64,000 nucleotides of DNA from Hyparrhenia diplandra (GCA_015847255.1 JADLZK010010448.1:744001-808000), one strand, 5' to 3'; numbered from the stretch's first letter, positions 22,772 through 35,524 are shown. Notes: generated by a model not told the origin, from the letters alone. Numbers and translations are program-made.

Positions 22772-23666
22772 GTGCAGTGCCGTACTCCAGGCCGGACCAT
22801 CCTTGTACGTACAAGCTCAGGAAGGAAATCGAATCCGCTGCCGCCATGGGCCGCCGCCCCCTGGGCGGACCTCCTCGAAGCCATCATGAACGGCCCATTC
22901 TCCATGGAGGACCTCGTTGAAGCCGCCGCCGCCGCCCCATCCTCCTGGGAGGGCCTCGTCGAAGCCATCACGAACGGCCCATTCTCCAGGATGGACCTCG
23001 TTGAAGCCGCCGTCACCACTGGCAACCTCCGCCGGCTCAAGGGTAACACACATCACTGCCTCCGCCTCCGATCCGTCCTCTTTTTTTCTCCCTCCACTAC
23101 TGTGCTAGCTATCTATCTGACGATCCTCTTCAATTCCCCTTTGCTTTTTAATTTTGGTAGAACTAGAAGCGGCGAGCGGTATGGACTTGCGGCAACCGAC
23201 GAGCTCCCGCGGCCGAAACCTGCTCCACCTCGCCGTAATGGGTGCTTCCATCACAGGGTGGATGGGTGTCTACAGGTACCTGGTGGAGGAGAAGGGCTTC
23301 GATGCCAACTCCAAATCTACAGAAGGTAATTGTTAATTAATCGGTTCCTCGAAGGAGAAGAATGCCGCTGCTCAAGTGAGCTCTCCATCTCCGATTGCAG
23401 GAGAGACGCCCATCTTCGTCGCCACCGAGTGCCGAAGGAACAATGCCGCTGGCGTCGTCCCTGTTCTGACCTACTTCCTCGCCCGCGGCGGCGATCCGGC
23501 TGCCCCTGACGCCAGGGGGTTGCACGCCCCTGCACAATGCAGCGGAGTATGGTGCGTTAATTTCTCACTCTCCGATTCTGCCTTTCCAATTTCATTTTTT
23601 TTTTCGAGGGACCTTTCCAATTTCATTGGGATGAATGAAATAGAGCAATAAATGAACGTCCTCTTT

Positions 23667-23701
<35 letters not shown>

Positions 23702-26628
23702 GGGGGGTGTGTTGGGGTGGGGAGAGAAACCTTTCAAGATTTTGTTAAAACAACTCTTTAAAAGTAAGAATTTGGTTAGTACAGTATATCCTAACTCGTT
23801 AGTTTCCCATTGGGGTGAAACAAAAAAAAAAAAATCCTTTCAAAATTTTGTTTAAACAACTCTTTAAAAGTAAGAACTTGGTTAGTCTATCCTAACTCGT
23901 TAGTTTCTACAGTCGATAGTAACTCTCTATCTGCCTTCCGCCTGGTGTTTTTTTTCTCAAAAGATCGGAGTCAATTAGATGCATGGTTAAATTAAGAAAA
24001 TAAAGGGTTCTATGTGAGAAAACAGTGAGAGACAAAAACAAACTTTTAATAAAGACTTGGTTTATTATAAATAGTTTGGGATTCCCAATATAAAATTGTT
24101 TAGTAAGCTAGTATAGGAAACTATTGGAGAGGAAAAGAAATTGAGGTTCCTACTTATTTTATTAACTCGCTAAATTTATCGGTTTAGCAAGTTAATTATA
24201 GGAACCCCGTGTAGTTATACAGAGTACAATATTATATGCATGTATGCTCCCTCCAATCCCTGTTTGTACCCTTTACATAGAGTTCATGTAGTCAACCAAT
24301 TAATATCGATCTTTTAATTTGACCTTTGGATCAGATATATGAATATGACTATACGAGAGAAGTTACATTAGATGCATGAATTACAGGCATGTACACTAGT
24401 TGATGCCAATAGATTCACTTTAACAAAAAAAAAATGTCAGTGTCAAAGGGAAGTATATACAAACTGTCAGAAATGTTCTATGGAGGTGCTTAATTTGTGT
24501 TCCATTTACAGTTTCTGCGTGGATGCTCTGGTTTCAGTTCCCTTTCATTTGTACCTCTGATCCAGGGCACAGCGAGGCTATAGGGACTTGCTGTCCAGGG
24601 GTATTCCCGTGGATCCTCTCGCCTATCACGGGACACCGCTGCACTTGGCTGCAGGAAAGGGCCATGCCCAGGCTCTCAAGGTCCTGCTAGAGCATGGTGC
24701 TGATGTAAGCAATTAGAAAGACTCCAGCTAAAAAATCTGTGTCCTTATGGTTTTTTTGGTGCTGTTGCAGCTTAAGCAGTATTGATCTGGTTGTATGGTA
24801 ACTGTTGTTCACCTTCCTTTGCAGCCCAATAGAGTCGTCAATCATGTGTCTTCACCACTCCTGATGGCATGCTTTGCTGCCAAATTGGAATGTGTTAAGC
24901 TATTGGTTAAGGTCCACTTATTCACTTAAAACTTGTTAATAATGGCATGCCCATGTTTGTACTTACATGTTCTCTAAAGCTACTTTATTCTCTGCAATTC
25001 CGTAGGCCGGTGCTAATGTGAACTTCCACTGTTCACCTGGGCCAACTATGTTATTAGCTGCAGCTAGTGTTGGCTCAGTGGACATTGTCAATTTCTTGCT
25101 AAAGGCTGGAGCTGACCCTAATATTCATGATGGGGTATTGTATTAATAACTCTTTCTTTATTTGTCTCTGCTGTTTATTTGCTTTTGTGCTTTGTAATCT
25201 GATTCTGATGTTTACTATCTCATAACGCTTTTCATATCTGATGGTTGAGCTAGTTCACACAAAAATCATTCATGCTGTTGCTAGATACTCAAAACTCTTG
25301 TCCAGACACATCTATATAGTTTATAGCACTAGATCACTGTGGATTTTAAAATTGAGAAGTTTTGTTAGTTCTTCAAATTTTGTTGTTGATTTCACTGGTG
25401 CAAAGATTATTTTAAGTGGATACCCTCGTCAGCTTTCGTGCCAGACTGTATCCCTCTTCAATATATTGCAATTGTAATGCAGTGTGGGAAATTCCCAATC
25501 ATGCTAGCAGCTTCTCATAAGCAACGTGAGCTTGTTGAAATTCTGCTTCCTCGGACAAATCCCATTCCTTCCATGCCAGACTGGAGTGTTGGTGGGATTC
25601 TTGGTACCATGAAAACTCTACGACCTCCGGTATGTTAGCACACTTTTCCATGGATTGTTACAGTCGGAACTCTTTGTATCACGTGTCATGCATGGAACTG
25701 AACTTGTGCTACCTTTGTTAGGGGCTGGCTGAAGAACCAATTGCTAATGTCAAGTCAAAAGGAAAGGAAGCCTTTGCAAATGGGGACTATTGTTATGCAA
25801 TCCACTGTTATTTGCGGGTATGTCTTTGAAGCATAACACATGATGTGCTTGTTGGGGGGGTGATACAAAATGTTGCGTGATAAGATATTTAGTTTTGAAT
25901 ATTGTAATGCTAAAGGCATGGAGGATTGACCTCCATCCATTTTGGTTCATTCAAACCAACCATGAGATAATTAACCAAGTTCTTCTCACCTGTTGTTCAT
26001 GCAGGCAAGCGTCATTGACCCACATGACGCCATTACACTGGCTAACCTGAGCCTATGCTGGCTGAAGCTGAGAGAAGGGGAGCGAGCTTTGTCCAGTGCT
26101 CAACAATGTCGTAGGTTGCGTCCTGATTGGGCTAAGGCATGGTACCGTGAGGGCGCGGCTCTCAGCTTGCTACAGGTATTATATAAATAAATATGGCTCT
26201 CACGATACATAAAAGTAGTAAGCCTTGCAACCAATATAATCATATCTGATCTTTCCATCTGCAATGATTTCGTAAGTACTCAATTTGCAGAAGTACAAAG
26301 ATGCGGCTGATGCGTTCGTGGAAGCGCTGAAACTTGACCCTGGGAACGATGAGATCGAGAATGCGTTAAGGTATTAGCACAATCTGTTGCTGCATATAAA
26401 ATTTCAGTGGTTACCCACCCGAATGCGAGTTGTTACATCCATGCTTGGGTGTTTTTTTGGGGGTAAGTGGGTAACACATTGGGGCATTGACATCTGAACC
26501 GCAGCTCATACTGCATTTTCTGTTGTGTGGACAGTACTCTTATTAGGCTTTTGATTCTTGAAACCTGCAGAGAGGCCATGCATGGAGATGGAGGCAATGC
26601 AGGAGCGAATGCAGGAGCGAACCGTTGA
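22772..26628 (+). CDS. Ankyrin-repeat plus TPR protein (two frameshifts)
   Basis: Eleven exons fit: 22772-23042, 23161-23335, 23401-23551, 24566-24704, 24825-24911, 25006-25134, 25483-25629, 25722-25817, 26006-26175, 26291-26370 and 26571-26628. The N-terminus has an imperfect internal duplication (LLEAIMNGPFSMEDLVEAA, then LVEAITNGPFSRMDLVEAA). Ankyrin repeats follow (GRNLLHLAVMGASI, TPLHLAAGKGHAQALKVLLE, LVKAGANVNFHC, FLLKAGADPNIHDG), then a linker and about three TPR helix pairs (SKGKEAFANGDYCYAIHCY, ASVIDPHDAITLANLSLCWL, YKDAADAFVEALKLDPGN), ending LREAMHGDGG...ANR. Such proteins act as scaffolds or co-chaperone-like adaptors; this one's partner is unknown. Exon 3 has one extra T near 23520 (GCTPLHNAAEYG would be restored) and exon 4 lacks one base near 24582 (AIRDLL expected). 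It is either a recent pseudogene or affected by sequence errors. Start: ATG 22772, or 22887 if the leader is not translated. Confidence 0.75.
23552..24565 (+). other. Third intron of the ankyrin-TPR gene
   Basis: AT-rich intron with a 31-T tract near 23669-23700 and a short local duplication. CCTTTCAAGATTTTGTTAAA with AACTCTTTAAAAGTAAGAA (23731-23771) recurs in slightly changed form at 23838-23881. No coding potential. Confidence 0.65.
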
Positions 26629-27355
26629 GCATTCATAATCCTCGGATCCTCCACTGTATTGGGGCTGATCGATATGCGAAAAAAATGACAAAATGTGCTG
26701 TGGTGAGGCAAAGACTAGCTAGTTTTATTTGCTCTTTTTAACTCGGATCACTCTTTCAGACCGGTAAGCTTATCATCAGGCAGGAACGTAGCATATGTTG
26801 ATACAAGAAATGATATGGACTCATCTTTAATTTGGCAGTTATGTTTAATTCTCGTGATTTCGTTGAAATCTCACCATCTTCAAGATTTTGTCTGTGTCTA
26901 TCCATCCAACTATCCAAAGCTTGAGACACAATACAACACAATTATCCTTACACGCCCGACCCGCGTCGTCTCCCTGGGAGGCGGCTCGGGGGCTCCCACG
27001 CCGCCGGTCTAGGGACCCCCTCCTCATCGCCGCCGGCGGCGGCCATCGTGGAGGGCTCAACAAGGCACCTCCCTGCGCTTCTTCTCTTAATGAAAAAACA
27101 TGCTTAGACATGTTCGAGAAAACTGCTCTAGCTCAGAGACAGACAAACACAGCCACACACAACACAGGATGCAATGCAAAGCAATATGGTGAATCAAAAG
27201 CAAATTATTTGTTCTGAATGGATGAACAAGAGCAAAATACGGTTTCAAAGTACAGGAGTTTGGCCGGCTTGCATTGCATACCGTTATTATCCCACAAATT
27301 CCACAGATTAAACACAGCATGAACTAAAGTAGCATGGCGGCTTACTGAATCGATA

Positions 27356-27791
27356 CCACCGCCGGATCGCAAGAAGTCTCACTTCGCAGGCCAGCGCTTG
27401 ATCGCCGGCCTAGCCTAGTCGAGGTGAACGGTGCACTGGATCTTCCGTGGCCTGTCCCATTTCTCCGGCTCCTCCAGCTGCTCCATCATGTAGTGGGCAA
27501 CGTACACGCCCTTCGACATGTCTGGCAGCCGCTTGCACGGCTGACGGGGTTCTAAGCCCAGGAACCGGTACCTCCACCGCCGGATCGCAAGAAGTCTCAC
27601 TTCGCAGGCCAGCGCTTGATCGCCGGCCTAGCCTAGTCGAGGTGAACGGTGCACTGGATCTTCCGTGGCCTGTCCCATTTCTCCGGCTCCTCCAGCTGCT
27701 CCATCATGTAGTGGGCAACGTACACGCCCTTCGACATGTCTGGCAGCCGCTTGCACGGCTGACGGGGTTCTAAGCCCAGGAACCGGTACCT
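27356..27791. repeat. Perfect 218-bp tandem duplication of the last FBL17 exon
   Basis: Units 27356-27573 and 27574-27791 appear identical base for base. Each holds the final coding segment (YRFLGLEPRQPCKRLPDMSK to IQCTVHLD and stop) plus about 60 bp of 3' UTR. Only the unit at 27574-27791 joins the upstream exon in frame; the other lies in the 3' UTR on the - strand. Confidence 0.92.
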
Positions 27792-30700
27792 GATGAATTC
27801 GATCAGCGTGTCGCGGCACCCATTGACGTACACGTCCTTCAGCTTGGGGCACTGGATCACAAACGTCTCTGGAACGGAGTTATCATACAAGGATGTCAGT
27901 GCTGAGCAGTACCATGGTCCATGGAAACTTAGTTGTTATCTAGCTACAACCCAAGTTTCAAGATCCTGCAACAATGCGAGGATTGGCATCGCACCTGGGC
28001 GAAGATTTGTGCACAAGTTGAGATTCAGATCAACCAGCTCCGGGCAATCCACATACAGGCCCTGTCACACATGAAAAGCAGTATATGAGCACGCAGCTGA
28101 ACTATGCATATGAACCGGAACAATGATCCGTAATGAATCACAATCAGATACAGCTTTTTGACACTTACATCGATCCCTGAACAGCCCCACAGGCTGAGCT
28201 TCTTCAGGTTTTTGTGCTTTATGATTAAATCTCCTGCTTTCTCTGGACAGGGAATTTAGAGCAGATTTTGATCCCGCCAGTTGGGTCACCGAAGTAGGAT
28301 CTCCCAGCTTCAAGCTGGGGGGTAGCACATATGCTCATGCCGCAGTCCATGATCAGAAGGAGTGGCAACTGTGCTACAGCCACATGGACCCCCACTGTAT
28401 ATCAGGAGTGAACATAATCTGTTAGTATCTGCAGGTATGGGCATTGGAATTCTCTTTGAAATAAGTGGACCAAAGGACACTTTTTTTTTTTTTTTGAGAC
28501 AAAGACCAAAGGACACTTACATAAGGTGATATTTGGGCACACAGCCAAGAGCAGATGTGTTAGGGTGTTAGGGAACGCAATGCTGATCATCCCAACCCCA
28601 GCATCGGTAATGCCAGATCTGAATGAAGATATATAAGCATGCAAAATTAAGTTACTATTTCCATGTAACTTTCCAGTGGCACAAAAACTAGGAAGTTTGT
28701 TCTGGGAATATAAGCATGCAAATTTAAGTGATCAGCTTCTGAAGATATAGAAAATCTGGTCCTCATAAGGTGGTGTGCTTACCCACTTAAATCAAGCAGC
28801 TCCAAGCTTGCGTAAGAACGAACAATAGATGCAACAGCTGCATCTGTTATTTTTGAACCTCGAACCAAACGCAGCATGCTTAGGCCACTGGTGAAAGGAG
28901 AAACAAAGAAGGTTAAACATGTTGTTGAAATCTACAGTGGAGTCATAGCAAAGATTCCATGCAGTATTGTTTGGAAAAAAAAATATTCCATAAGGATCAT
29001 GGCAAGATGTGATGAACTGAAAGATACCTGAGATTAGCACTCTGTAGAGCAAACACGACTTCATTGCATAAGCGAATTGAATATATGTTCATTTCCCTCA
29101 AGTTTGGGCAGGTGCGGCCCAGACTATTCACTAGAGCAATCAGGTCAGTAGAATCATTATTTTGTTCGGGAAAGTCCAGTGAGAGCTCATTCAAATTGGG
29201 GCAGTTCATGACCTACAAGTTGATAGCCCAAATCGATATGCAAGATATAAGATTAGGGAATTGCATAGCAAATAAATTGCAAGCATATCTCGACGTACCA
29301 CTTCGGTGAGGGAACAAAGACCTGACAACCAAAGTGTTGAAAGCGTTGAAGAGCTAACATTGAGCAAACCAAGACTGCTACATCCATCTAATTTAAGAAC
29401 TGACAGAGATCGCATGTCTGAAACAAACCTTGATAGCCCATCCCTGCATTGAACAGCAAGTGCCAGTTAGTAACAACAGAACTTAATGCCAATTTATGAA
29501 TTTAACATAACTGAGGTGACAATAAACCGCAGAGGTACTTCAAGTAACAAGAAACAATGAAATTATATTTTTTCAGCCAACAGCACTAAATTTGGTACAG
29601 CACATTAGCAAAACGATGTTTAGTAGATACTGATCATAAACTCTCATGTTCCATTCAACATGCAGCAGTGAAATCCATACATGACTTAGCAGTGGGAGCT
29701 TTCAACATACCCGGTTATCCAGTTGGCTGCTCTACTTCCCATGCTGATATCCAGGGATTGTAAATTGGGGCAGGAAGATGCAATGCATTCCAACAGTGTG
29801 GCATCAAAATCACTGAAAAATGTAGGAAAAGAACATCTGGTCAGAACATTAATCCCTCACAACTATCCTATGAGATTGAAACATAAAGTCAAGCACCAAA
29901 AGAACTAGAGCTAGACGAACTATCCACCATTGGAAGACCCAAAGCTAGCAAGACAGGATTTCAGCTTTCCCCGAATTATAATCGAACAAATTAAAGAGGC
30001 AGACACCATCTGCATTTTGGTCTTCATCAACTATAGGAACCCTGATTGACAGGAAAAACACTAAGAGGGGCGGAGTTTGTGTAATGAAATAGTCCATCAT
30101 CATCTCATACTATTGATTTTGTTTGGTTTATGGAATAAAATGAGTTGATCCATTCCATCATCACATTGTTCCTCACAAGCTAATAATAACTAGTATGAGA
30201 AATGGGATCACTCCACTAAATTTTGAGGAATGGACTGATGATGCATCACCCGTTCTAGAATGGACTGATTCCCCAAACCAAGCACTAGATAGATGTACCA
30301 AATGTGGCATGAAAAAGATCGAATGCCATGGATCCACTTGGAACGCCGTCGTCGAATGGTCGTACCTGTCCATGCGGAGAACGAGCCTGTGGAGCGCAGG
30401 GCACGACGCGACGATGGCGGCGACGTGGCTGACCCCGGGGGCGAAGAAGCGGACCTCCTCGGCGTGATCCCACACGTGGCGCACGCACTCGTGCCAGCCG
30501 CAGCTGACCCCGGCCGCGGCGGCGACGGCACGGGGGACAGGCGCCGCAGCACCTCCACCAGCACCCATCCGGGCGCCAGCCGCCCCGCGCCCATCTCGAC
30601 CCACGGCAGCTTCGGCGGGCCGCCGCCGCCGTATTCCTCCTCCTCCACGTCCACCATCGCCGCCGGCCGGGCCGGGTCGTCGAACTGTATGCAGCGCGCG

Positions 30701-30813
30701 CCGCCGCCGCCGCCACGGCTTGGCCTGGTGCTGATGCGTTGGGGAGGGGCAGCTGATCTAGGTGAAGTGGGTAGGGGGGGACTAGGGATGGATGGGAGCG
30801 GGTGAGGAACCAC
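27633..30813 (-). pseudogene. F-box/LRR protein, FBL17 type (copy 2, degenerate)
   Basis: Exons on the - strand: 30366-30813, 29711-29812, 29299-29443, 29028-29212, 28783-28887, 28521-28618, 28394-28169, 28061-27995 and 27901-27633. The leader lacks the CGRCG...C zinc-like module of copy 1 but keeps the IQFDDP motif and LPWVEMGAGRLAPGWVLVEV. One base is missing in the F-box near 30535: the frame leaves VEVLRRLSP and resumes one base later as AVAAAAGVSCGWHECVRHVW. Exons 2-6 keep open LRR frames (LDISMGSRAANWITG, LSVLKLDGCSSLGLLNVS, MISIAFPNTLTHLLLAVCPN). Exon 7 carries a deletion near 28235 that brings in a stop after KQEI. The F-box break and the missing module argue against a working SCF receptor. 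The start at 30813 is only the first in-frame Met. Confidence 0.75.
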
Positions 30814-31009
30814 AGGTAGGGAGAAGAAGGCGCGAGGGTGGGTTGGCGCCTTTTTCGGATGCCATTTTCGGACCGAGTCGAGGAGAATAACGGCTTGCTC
30901 TTGACTCGCTCCGTGCTGAGAGCCAATGAGTGAGGGAGCACGGATGTAGGAGACGGTTCAAGGTTGTTGAGCCGGGCCGGACGGTTAGCGCAACGTCCAA
31001 TATGCATGT

Positions 31010-31968
31010 TCCAGCTGTTTCACGTGTTGGGCTGCTTTCCGTAAGGGGCCCAGATAAATGCTCAAGGCCCATATATCTTCACGGCCAGTTTTATCTGAGG
31101 TGTCTTCTTCGCCTGATATAGGTACGTGCCGTGTTATTATTATGTTAAGACTAGCGCTCCCGGCTTGGTCCAGCGATTCCAGATCGAGATCCGACCGGTG
31201 CAAGACAAGACTGCGAGTATGCCCGTCTAGTGCCGGTGCAGGAGAAGACGACGAGTATGCTCTTCTTGCGCCCATGGGCGACGTCGGCCAGTCCACTCGC
31301 ATTCACGGCGCCGAAATCGGCCAGCACCTCGAGTCGCAGCTCCTGTCCAACGGGGGAGCCGGTCAGCACCACGTGCACTAGGTCACGGCGCCGACGCGGC
31401 ATCCTACTCGCGTTCACGGGGAGGAGGTGCGTGAGGCGGCGGCGGCGACGACATGTGTGAGGGAGGGGAGGGAGATTGGAGAAGAGGAGCAAGGGTTGCG
31501 TAGGGGCGACGGGATGGGAAAGGGAGGAGATGAGGACCGCGGACATCGTCAAGATGCCAGATTGACCGTTTTTCTTGTGCGGAGAGAATGAAATATAAAG
31601 GACGAATGAGTGCGGGAGAGAGTAATATAAAGGAGAGAAAGAGAATCTTGATATAGCTCATGGTTTTTTTGACGTGTAAAATGCCAAAAAGCTCGTTGTG
31701 GCATCTAACAGTTTGGGTCCACCATTGTATAGCATGAGCAGGTAGCGTGTCATGGATTAAAACGCCCTCTTTGAGCGGGCGCGAATCAGGCCCATTCGTG
31801 ACCGTAACCGTTCGTAGCCGTAATGCTCATTATCAAAAGAGGGCCCTTACTGTTATAGTGTGTTACGGCCACACATGAGTTCCAGCTGTTTCACGTGTTG
31901 GGCTTTTCGGCAAGGGCCCATATAAATGCTCGAGGCCCATGTATCTTACGGCCGGTTTCTCAGGCCGA
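31010..31968. repeat. Pair of ~90-bp direct repeats about 870 bp apart
   Basis: TTCCAGCTGTTTCACGTGTT with a following GGGCCCA...ATAAATGCTC...GGCCCAT...TATCTT series occurs at about 31010-31100 and 31871-31968. The text between is a GC-rich block (31150-31560) with open frames in several phases and no recognisable domain. This could be a duplicated promoter piece or the remains of an insertion. Confidence 0.6.
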
Positions 31969-32843
31969 GGCCTTTTACGAGGCCAGGCCGAGGCCTAGTA
32001 TGAACCAACTGAGGCCGAATCTTTCGCCAAGCCTAGTATGAACCAACTGAAAACTTTTCAAAAAAAAAAAAAAAAAAAAAAAAATAGTATTATATAGTTT
32101 TGGCAGCTGACGAAGAGCTAGAGCAAGTTTTTTTTTCAACTGAACAAGGAAATGTTGTGCGCGCAAAGACCCACCACCTTCACTCTCAATACATTTTTGG
32201 CCGTTTATTTATTTATGAATTTAAAATTAGCGCAGGAAGCTTCCCATCGAATTTTTAAATCCTGTGTACGTGGAGTACAACAAGTTCGCGCTTATTCTAT
32301 TCGAAAAATCATCACCCCATGATTTGATGGGGACTGCATGCTGCTGCTGCCATCGTTCTGACTTGTCAAATGTGAACCCCAGTGGGGTTGAGATGCGTGC
32401 TAACTCGATCAGTCAAAGAAAAATCGGGTCTGGCAGAGATTGATTGATTAGCTCCTTCCATTAAAAAATAATTCTAGGTTTGAAATAATAAACCATTTTC
32501 CTTAAACTTAACTATTTTCATAGAAAAAATAGTATCAATACTTGTAATATTGCTTGACCGAATACTTGTAAAATTTACATACCCCATCCATCCTAGATAG
32601 AGTGTCGTTTTAGGTTTTCATACATCATGTTTGGTCATCTGTCTTATTCAAAAAAGTTTTAAAAATATCTTCGATTTTTATGACTTATTTATTATTAGAG
32701 ATACTTTAATGTTGATTCATCTATTTCATAATTTACACAAAAATTTTAAATAAGGCGAAACGGTCAAACATGATCTCTAAAAGTTTTTTGAAATACATTG
32801 TGACGAGGATCGGAATTTGAGAGCCAAAAGTATACGCTTCTTA
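31969..32843. other. Gene-poor spacer
   Basis: Contains an AGGCCGAGGCC tract, an A run at 32060-32083 and AT-rich text. A degenerate MITE-like segment (CATCCATCCTAGATAGAGTG near 32586 onward) has no clear partner end. No gene seen. Confidence 0.5.
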
Positions 32844-34694
32844 GAGCATCTCTAGTGGGGGCGGGGAGGCTACTTGGGTCCCTATCCTAAAATTAGGAGT
32901 TTATATGCAAAAACTCAACTCTAGTGGATCCCCTAGACGAGCTCCTATTTTTCATGCCGCCTCAAATTATAATCTCAGCCCTAGATCTAGAACCCCCTAT
33001 TCCCCTCTCATTTGTGGGTCCCACATAACTTTTCCTCTCCCATCGCACACGACCCCGTCGCTGCACCCCGCTCTACCCGCCCGCCCGGCCGGCGGCCGGC
33101 GGTCTCCACTCGTTAGCCGGCGTCGTCGCCTCCAAGCCGCCCAAGATTCAAGATTCTAGCTTTACTTTTGAGCGGGAAGGCGTCTTTGGTGCTTGAGTTC
33201 GCGGCGAATAGGAACGCGCGAGTGGCTCCATGGCTCGTTGCCGCATCGGCGACGACCTATTGGGCTCAGCGCCCACCGAAATCTCCGCGAGCCGGCGGCG
33301 ATGCGGCTCCGTGATCTTTGTTGCATCCGGGCATGGTGCCGGCGTTGGTGGTGTCAGTAGCGGAGGCTGCGTGGGAGATTCTCAAAGGCGCACGGCGTCG
33401 GCTCGCTGCGGCCGCCCGTCTCGCCCTAGATCGAGCGCCTCTCCTATGACCTCAAGGATGTCACCTTCGCGCGCGCGGCGAAGCTGGTGTGAGATGCGCC
33501 GGTCTCCTCATCGTTGAGCTGCGAGCATGTGCCGTGTCTAGGCCGCGCGTCACGCACACGGCGGGGAGGTGGACAAAGCTTGTCGCCAACCACACCCGCA
33601 TGGTGGGGAGGGGCGGTGGCGGCTGAACTAGTGGCGGAGCCGAGGGGGTTGGCGGGGGGCCATGCCCCCGCCCCCCTAACATGTGGCACAAAAAAATTCT
33701 AAGTATGTCTTTGTAATTTTTATTTACATTTAAAAAGAGTGAATATAACAAATTGTTATCATATATACATATTAATATCCTACGAGATCATAAAATCATA
33801 CTAAGCACAACTATATTAAATTAAAATAACTTATATGAACACATCTAGAAGACATTAGATAATAAAATTCCCTATAAACACATATGAAAGACTAACACAC
33901 TAGACCTTGATGAGATTTATGAAATCATCGTAGATCTTTGTTGTTAACGGGCATCTTTGCCTAACAAAAAAAAAATCTTAAATCTTAGAATACATATAAA
34001 ATTAAATGCGGGCTCCCATGTCAAGTCGATGAATTAGCCTAAAAGTCTCCAAAGAAACTTGACCCGGTTGAGTTGTGTTCATCTTTAGAAGTTAGAATTT
34101 TGTAGTTTCCCCCCTATGTATAATTCTTTGGCTCCGCATCATCGCACCGTGGCGTTCGGGAAACAAGGACTTCTTTGGCCTCACCATATAACGGCATTTT
34201 CGCATTACCTTGGCGATTTAACCATAACTATTCTTTCCAATGGTGGAGTTGCGCGGAATTAATCGTAAAGGACCGAACAAAGATGAAATATGAATTTGTG
34301 GTGGAAGAGGGCATTTTAGAGATGTCATAAAAAATATATGACAAAAACTTTCAATATATTTTTATAAATGATTTTTAAATTATATGTTTACATTGTTCAC
34401 ATTCTTGGCGCTTGGAGTTTTTGAGGATTCCAACCGTACAGGGCATGGACTTGATTCTTTCCATCTTCCCGACAATAGCCTCGCGGCCATGCTCACGCCC
34501 GTGGTGTGGCCCGTCCATCACGCCACCGGGGGCGGGGTATCACCTTCACGCCGGGGAGTATCACCTTCAAGACAAGCGACGGAGATTCTATTTGGGGGCT
34601 TCAATTGTTGAGAACTGAGACTAAATTTAGGCCCTCCAATTTTATAAATTGGTTTCTAAATTAGAAATAGGGGTTCATATTTTTAGAGATGCTC
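32844..34694. mobile_element. Candidate PIF-like element with GC-rich interior
   Basis: The left end GAGCATCTCTAG follows TTA. The right end, read inward from 34694, is GAGCATCTCTAA, with TTG outside it, so the target duplication is imperfect. Only about 12 bases of inverted repeat are clear. The 33.0-33.7 kb core is GC-rich with gene-like composition but no intact frame. A second inverted pair (GTGGCGGAGCCGAGG near 33632; TTGGCTCCGC near 34128) suggests a nested element. Confidence 0.4.
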
Positions 34695-35524
34695 TTGGTA
34701 TTTTCCCGTTACAATCACTTCTCCCGCGCTCCCCTAATAGAATAACTCTTTTTCTCAATCAAAAAAGATTTTGCACCTCTCTAAATTAAGGTAGAAAGGA
34801 GCTTCTTTACAATACGAGGGACACAAGAATAACTCTAGAAAGTTGAAACAAAAGAATCATAATAGTAGAGCGCTACCAAACAATTCATTCGTTTGTTGTT
34901 TCTTTGGTAGGGCTCGATCTTTAATCAACACACAAAATTAATGTTCACATGTTTGCTCGTTCAAAACAAAACCGAGCTTACACATATATAGTTCTAAATA
35001 AGCTGCTGTATATATATAGTATCACTATATCTTTTCATTAGGTTTATCGCTACCATTGTGTCAACTTTTTTTTTTCAATGTCGTGCCTAAATGGTGTTTT
35101 AGTTCCGCTAAATATATGACTGTTTGAACAGCCGAAATTAAAGGAGCAAGAGAGATAGGAGAGGCAGTCGATGATCAGAGCATGCATAGGGCGCCCCACT
35201 GCAGCAGGCAGGTGAAAGAAAAGCGGCAAGGCGTTGGAGGTGAGGCGAGGCGACAGGCGCACGGCAGGTCGGCGGGCAACCCCACCACCGTACCTACCGT
35301 CCGCCATCAACACCACGCCGGCCGGCCGGCCGGACGCCCTCCGGCCCAACGCGGATTTGGTACCCACAGGGGCCGGTACCCACAACATTTTCCACCGTCG
35401 ATTCGCGCAAGGAGATTCGTGCAAATAATAATGACGCCTGCACAAATCAAGTAATTAGTAATTGTGAGTGGTGACGTGTCCTGTTAGAGCTGAGAGCCGA
35501 CTGAAGCTCGGGTGGACATAGCAA
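34695..35524. other. Gene-poor spacer
   Basis: AT-rich sequence with a short GC-rich patch at 35220-35400 that includes four consecutive CCGG (35316-35331). No supported gene. Confidence 0.45.

Larger units (their letters stand above)
27119..30813. repeat. Segmental duplication, copy 2 (FBL17-type block)
   Basis: Same order and orientation as 8646-13380, with exons and most intron text alignable. It differs by lacking the copy 1 terminal intron, by a tandem last exon, by an extra insertion around 30030-30180, and by a different first-exon leader. Confidence 0.8.

Noticed and set aside
23651..23737. Frame through the poly(T) tract at 23.67 kb
   Set aside because: Poly-Phe/poly-Lys artefact of a homopolymer inside an intron.
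30285..31007. 240-codon - strand ORF over FBL17 copy 2
   Set aside because: Arg/Ser/Pro-rich shadow frame; the conserved motifs sit in the other two frames.
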